From assembly GCF_000803315.1 (NCBI RefSeq), contig NZ_JRMH01000002.1, positions 558,001-622,000 on the forward strand: a stretch of DNA of 64,000 nt, written 5' to 3'. This DNA is from Pectobacterium actinidiae (lineage in GTDB: Bacteria > Pseudomonadota > Gammaproteobacteria > Enterobacterales > Enterobacteriaceae). Of this stretch, positions 58,698 through 64,000 are shown piece after piece. Position 1 is the first letter of the stretch, and each line of letters begins with the position of its first letter. The position numbers were made by a program, and so were the translations under genes. The notes under the pieces were generated by a model, which ran no database searches, had not been told where the DNA came from, and saw nothing but the letters and a program-made list of their open reading frames with translations.

Positions 58698-58715
58698 AAG
58701 CTAAAAGTGTGCCAA
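58698..58715 (-). promoter_or_regulatory. Sigma-54 promoter glnAp2
   Basis: On the minus strand, TTGGCACACTTTTAGCTT has GG and GC in the -24/-12 register (GGCAC-N7-GC). The expected start is near 58688, about 70 bases upstream of glnA. Confidence 0.9.
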
Positions 58716-58787
58716 CTTTTTAAATGTGTGCAATGTGTTGCTCCTTGGGGCTTTCTCACGTAAACCCACTGCACCATTATAGTCTAA

Positions 58788-58836
58788 AGCACCAAAACGG
58801 TGCTCCATGTGTGAATTATTGCACCTATTTAGTGCA
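58788..58836. promoter_or_regulatory. NtrC enhancer sites 1 and 2
   Basis: AGCACCAAAACGGTGCT (58788-58804) and TGCACCTATTTAGTGCA (58820-58836). Centres are 32 bases apart (three helical turns) and about 108 and 140 bases upstream of the sigma-54 start, exactly as in E. coli glnA. Weaker GCACC half-sites lie nearer the promoter (58770-58776). The rest of the 369-base glnA-typA gap holds the divergent typA promoter. Confidence 0.92.
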
Positions 58837-58987
58837 TTCATGTTCGCTTGTAGCGCTTTTGCACCGTGAAAGGGATCACAAAGCACGCAGCTCTAGGTTG
58901 TTTATCATAGATGCTTGTGATCTTGTTTAGTCCCTCGATTAATACGTGTACAATAGCGCGCTATTTCTAAATGCCTGAGGCAAAGCT

Positions 58988-60811
<1,824 letters not shown>

Positions 60812-60840
60812 TTTCAGACGGATTTGTCTTGTTACGCAAC

Positions 60841-60860
60841 AGGGCACCTTCGGGTGCCCT
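60841..60860 (+). terminator. typA terminator
   Basis: AGGGCACC / GGTGCCCT stem, loop TTCG, followed by GAATTTTA, 29 bases after the typA stop. Confidence 0.85.
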
Positions 60861-60973
60861 GAATTTTATGCGCTTTCTTCCACTTTAACCTTTCCTTGAT
60901 ATTTCCTCCCTGTTCAGTTTCACCATTTCCCGCTACAGTGAAAATCCTACGATTACGTCAGGAGGTCACTGCC

Positions 60974-61585
60974 ATGCTGTATATCTTTGATTTAGGCAAT
61001 GTCGTCATAGATATTGATTTCAATAGAGTATTGGGTGTGTGGAGTAATCTGAGCAGCGCGCCGCTCGCGACGTTGCAAGAGCGTTTTGTCATGGGCGAAG
61101 CGTTTGAACAGCATGAGCGGGGTGAGATCAGCGACGAGGAGTTTGCCACCAGACTGTGCCAGGAAATGGGCATCGCCCTGAGCTTCGAACAATTCACCGC
61201 AGGCTGGCAGGCTATTTTTGTCGCGTTGCGTCCTGAGGTTATCGACATCATGCAGCGTCTGCGTCAGGAAGGGCACCGCGTGGTAATTCTGTCGAATACC
61301 AATCGCCTCCACTGTTCACACTGGCCTGCGCTATTCCCTGAAGTGGCAACGGCAGCCGACAGGCTCTATCTGTCGCAAGATATTGGATTACGTAAGCCGG
61401 AATGGGCAATTTATCAATATGTCCTGACAGAGGAAGGCGTTCCGCCTGCGCAAGCCGTCTTTTTTGACGATAATGCCGCGAATGTCGATGCCGCACAAAG
61501 CCTCGGCATTCACAGCATTCTGGTGACCGATCGTCACGTGGTGCCGGATTTTTTCGCCATGCAGGCGACGACGACCAAAGCATGA
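60974..61585 (+). CDS. yihX: HAD-family alpha-D-glucose-1-phosphate phosphatase YihX
   Basis: Cytoplasmic HAD hydrolase; the E. coli homologue dephosphorylates alpha-glucose-1-phosphate. I used the ATG at 60974 (MLYIFDLGNVVIDIDF), preceded by AGGAGG; an upstream extension has no homology. 203 residues. HAD motif I FDLGNVVID (Asp6 nucleophile), motif II LSNTNRL (near 110), motif III Lys near 145 and motif IV FFDDNAANVDAA (near 165). In E. coli it is followed, after rbn, by dtd. Confidence 0.92.
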   Translation: MLYIFDLGNVVIDIDFNRVLGVWSNLSSAPLATLQERFVMGEAFEQHERGEISDEEFATRLCQEMGIALSFEQFTAGWQAIFVALRPEVIDIMQRLRQEGHRVVILSNTNRLHCSHWPALFPEVATAADRLYLSQDIGLRKPEWAIYQYVLTEEGVPPAQAVFFDDNAANVDAAQSLGIHSILVTDRHVVPDFFAMQATTTKA

Positions 61586-61649
61586 TTTATATCGCAGGGG
61601 CGGACACAGTCCCTATTGGGAATGATAACATCAGGAGTAGTTGGGTTTT

Positions 61650-62087
61650 ATGATTGCGCTAATTCAGCGAGTATCCAGCGCCAGCGTTACGGTAGAAGGC
61701 AGTGTGGTTGGGGAAATCGATAAAGGTCTACTGATTTTGCTGGGCGTTGAGCAGGGCGATGACGAACAAAAAGCCACGCGACTCTGCGAACGCGTATTGG
61801 GTTACCGCATATTCGGTGACGATGATGGGAAAATGAATCTCAATGTTCGCCAGGCTGGCGGCAATGTGCTGGTGGTTTCACAGTTTACGCTCGTTGCCGA
61901 TACGCAGCGTGGCATGCGCCCTGGATTTTCTCGCGGTGCGCATCCCTCAGAGGCCGATCGCCTCTATCAGTATTTTGTCGGACAGTGTCGTGAACAAGGC
62001 GTTCATACGGAAACAGGGCAGTTTGCGGCGGATATGAAAGTGGCACTGGTAAATGACGGCCCGGTGACATTTTGGCTACAGACATAG
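61650..62087 (+). CDS. dtd: D-aminoacyl-tRNA deacylase Dtd
   Basis: Removes D-amino acids from mischarged tRNAs. 145 residues (E. coli 145) from the ATG at 61650; AGGAG precedes it, and a TTG three codons earlier is less likely. Conserved SQFTL (near 78) and the [10 protein letters not shown] end with the Gly-Pro motif of the active site. Between yihX and fabY. Confidence 0.95.
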   Translation: MIALIQRVSSASVTVEGSVVGEIDKGLLILLGVEQGDDEQKATRLCERVLGYRIFGDDDGKMNLNVRQAGGNVLVVSQFTLVADTQRGMRPGFSRGAHPSEADRLYQYFVGQCREQGVHTETGQFAADMKVALVNDGPVTFWLQT

Positions 62088-62225
62088 GGTTTTAACGTCA
62101 TAGCGCTGCAATGTCATGGTGTTGTAACGAGCTATCACCGTTGCCGTTCCGCGTATAAATGTGCGTCGACAGTCAGATTTTATGAATCCTGATGCAATCA
62201 GGCATCTCGGTATAGAGGAAGGGTT

Positions 62226-63167
62226 ATGTATCATTTGAGAGTACCTGAAAGCGCGGAAGAACTGGATGCGTACTATCAATTCCGCTGGGAAATGCTGCGT
62301 AAACCTCTACGCCAACCGCTGGGCTCCGAGCGTGATGCCTATGATGCTCTGGCACATCACCAAACTGTGGTTGATGAACAGGGAAGGTTGGTTGCGATTG
62401 GGCGTCTTTCTATCAATGCGGATAATGAAGCGGCAATTCGTTTTTTAGCTGTTCACCCCGACGTACGCGGGAAAGGGTTAGGAACGTTGCTTGCGATTAC
62501 CCTGGAGTCTGTCGCGCGTCAGGAGGGCGTCAAGCGCGTGGTCTGTAGCGCCCGTGAAGACGCAATGGATTTCTTTTCCAAACTAGGTTTTGTGAATCAG
62601 GGGGAGATCACCGCGCCACAGACTACACCCGTGCGGCACTTCCTGATGATTAAACCGGTGGCGACGCTGGATGATATTTTGCATCGCCCTGATTGGTGCG
62701 GACAGCTTCAGCAGGCCTGGTACGAGCATATTCCCCTAAGTGAAAAAATGGGCGTGCGGATAAGCCAGTACACCGGAAAGCAATTTATTACCACCATGCC
62801 TGAAACGGGTAACCAGAATCCGCACCATACACTTTTTGCCGGCAGCATGTTCTCTCTCGCGACGCTCACTGGGTGGGGGTTAATCTGGTTGTTGTTGCGT
62901 GAACGGCACCTCGGTGGGACGATCATTCTGGCGGATGCGCACATTCGTTACAGTACGCCAGTAAGTGGCCGACCGAACGCCATTGCTGATTTAGGGTCGC
63001 TGAGTGGCGATCTGGATCGTCTCGCGCGTGGGCGTAAGGCGCGTGTGCAGCTTAATGTTGAACTCTTCGGTGATGACAATAAAGGGGCGTTGTTCGAAGG
63101 GGTTTATATCGTGCTACCTGCTCAACCGGATGCGCCGCTGGAAGAGGGCGGGTCAGTAGTGGATTAG
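62226..63167 (+). CDS. fabY: FabY (YiiD): N-acetyltransferase/thioesterase-like fatty acid initiation protein
   Basis: Two-domain protein of 313 residues (E. coli 329, which has a longer N-terminus). The GNAT domain occupies about residues 1-145 ([19 protein letters not shown] acetyl-CoA loop). A hotdog thioesterase-like domain follows ([19 protein letters not shown] near 200, then [12 protein letters not shown]). E. coli FabY has been linked to acetoacetyl-ACP formation for fatty acid synthesis; that role is known for the family and is not shown here. GGAAGGGTT before the ATG. Confidence 0.9.
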   Translation: MYHLRVPESAEELDAYYQFRWEMLRKPLRQPLGSERDAYDALAHHQTVVDEQGRLVAIGRLSINADNEAAIRFLAVHPDVRGKGLGTLLAITLESVARQEGVKRVVCSAREDAMDFFSKLGFVNQGEITAPQTTPVRHFLMIKPVATLDDILHRPDWCGQLQQAWYEHIPLSEKMGVRISQYTGKQFITTMPETGNQNPHHTLFAGSMFSLATLTGWGLIWLLLRERHLGGTIILADAHIRYSTPVSGRPNAIADLGSLSGDLDRLARGRKARVQLNVELFGDDNKGALFEGVYIVLPAQPDAPLEEGGSVVD

Positions 63168-63290
63168 CCCGCGGCTAAGCATGATAACGTTCTTCCCATC
63201 AATACATCACGTTACAAGTTAGTCAGCAGCACTTCGCCATAATAATACCCGTGATTCTCACTGGGTGATGTTGCTGAAAAAGTCCATCGA

Positions 63291-63396
63291 GCGGGAGTAA
63301 CGGATAGATCGTAAAGACGCTGCGAGTACGTCCATGTAAGCTCGGATTGCGCCATCCCTGGCGCAAACGCTTTACTCTTCTATTCCGTTACTCCCG
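63291..63396. repeat. Nested inverted repeat (about 105 bases)
   Basis: Outer stem CGGGAGTAACGGA / TCCGTTACTCCCG (13 bp, perfect; 63292-63304 and 63384-63396), middle stem GTAAAG / CTTTAC (63311-63316; 63370-63375) and inner stem TTGCGCCA / TGGCGCAA (about 63346-63365). Lies in the convergent fabY-yicH gap (288 bases). It could be a dispersed palindromic repeat or a structured RNA. No gene in the gap. Confidence 0.75.
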
Positions 63397-63455
63397 TTTC
63401 CATCCGGTAAATTGGTTTGTCAGCGGTCTGGCCCGGTGTTTTGAAAACGTAATAG

Positions 63456-64000
63456 TTATGGTGTTTCTGTCACGGTTCCCTGATGCATTTGCTGTCTTAT
63501 TGGGTGGTCGTTGCTATCCACTCCTTGTAGCGTACCGTTTAGCGTCGGCTTGAGCGGTGTATCAGCGCCAAGCCGTCCATTCAACTGCAATTGCAGATTC
63601 GTGTTGCCCGTCGGTGCGGTTGCCGGTTCTGGCCATCCCCAACGCGTCAGAACGTCCAACGGTACGGCGCGTCCTGTCAGTGACAGGGAAAAATTGCGTG
63701 CTGGTTGCTGGTTGATCGTTGCCTTCGCATCCAGCATGCCATTTTGCGTAAATGCGCTGAGTTCGTTAATCGCTATCTGGTTATCGTCGGCTACCAGTGC
63801 CATCGAAGGACGGCGCACATCGACTTTATTGAAGGTCGCGTCGCTGGCATTAAGATTCAACGATCCTGTCCACATTCCCCACTGGTGGTTGCGAGCCAGC
63901 AACAGATTACTGCCGTAGCCATCCAGCGCGGTCAGTTGGAAAGGGAAATCAGGGTTGATATCGATCAGCAGGTTGCGATTAGCCGTGAATTTTTGCACAT
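63456..64000 (-). CDS. yicH: AsmA-family protein YicH-like (5' part outside window)
   Basis: C-terminal 180 residues of an AsmA-like protein, which are generally envelope proteins thought to bridge membranes and carry lipids. The sequence ANRNLLIDINPDFPFQLTALDGYG matches E. coli YicH (SRNLIIDIDPDFPWQLTALDGYG) in its C-terminal part. Beta-rich repeated segments follow, as expected for the family. The frame is open to the right edge, so start, signal anchor and full length are not visible. Confidence 0.85.
   Translation of the reverse strand, partial: VQKFTANRNLLIDINPDFPFQLTALDGYGSNLLLARNHQWGMWTGSLNLNASDATFNKVDVRRPSMALVADDNQIAINELSAFTQNGMLDAKATINQQPARNFSLSLTGRAVPLDVLTRWGWPEPATAPTGNTNLQLQLNGRLGADTPLKPTLNGTLQGVDSNDHPIRQQMHQGTVTETP

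Noticed and set aside
63168..63455. 68-codon frame across the fabY-yicH gap
   Set aside because: It runs through the inverted repeat and into yicH on the opposite strand, without a ribosome binding site.

Overview
The window is a housekeeping segment of a gammaproteobacterial chromosome that contains the replication origin. Gene content and order follow Enterobacterales. A periplasmic-type family 9 pectate lyase with a KdgR operator and several palindromic intergenic repeats point to a soft-rot plant pathogen, most likely Pectobacterium. The genus call is inference; 16S and protein comparison would settle it. No prophage, insertion sequence, CRISPR array or obvious genomic island was seen.

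Layout. 1-3.6 kb: pst phosphate transporter (pstS-C-A-B, minus strand) behind tandem Pho boxes. 3.7-5.1 kb: an uncharacterised 475-residue protein lying between pstS and glmS, beside the expected Tn7 attachment site. 5.3-8.7 kb: glmUS (UDP-GlcNAc synthesis). 9.0-11.2 kb: pelX-like pectate lyase, inserted between glmU and atpC. 11.6-18.6 kb: the complete atpIBEFHAGDC operon. 19.2-24.3 kb: rsmG, mnmG, oriC, mioC, asnC and asnA. 24.3-29.7 kb: viaA, ravA and kup. 29.8-32.5 kb: qseBC with divergent ygiW. 32.7-38.5 kb: rbsDACBKR (ribose). 38.6-44.1 kb: one rRNA operon with 16S, tRNA-Glu, 23S and 5S. 44.3-50.7 kb: mobBA, yihD, srkA, dsbA and polA. 50.9 kb: the Spot 42 small RNA. 51.1-54.4 kb: engB, yihI, a 58-codon reading frame, hemN and a 40-residue YshB-like protein. 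54.5-58.6 kb: glnALG with a full sigma-54/NtrC control region. 59-63.2 kb: typA, yihX, dtd and fabY. The window ends inside an AsmA-family yicH-like gene.

Most genes match their E. coli counterparts closely in length, so the most informative parts are the junctions. The rRNA operon joins what in E. coli is the upstream flank of rrnC (rbsR) to the downstream flank of rrnA (mobB). pelX sits between glmU and atpC. The unknown gene sits beside glmS. qseBC-ygiW lies between kup and rbsD. Several intergenic gaps hold multi-hairpin repeats, and one of these supplies the 3' end of a small reading frame. Regulatory sites readable directly include Pho boxes, a KdgR box, DnaA boxes at oriC and upstream of mioC and polA, two RbsR-type operators, a PmrA/QseB-like box, a perfect CRP-type palindrome upstream of atpI, and NtrC sites.

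I found no convincing new multi-gene system. The best candidates for undescribed biology are the unknown gene at 3695-5122, the small proteins near hemN, and the structured repeats.
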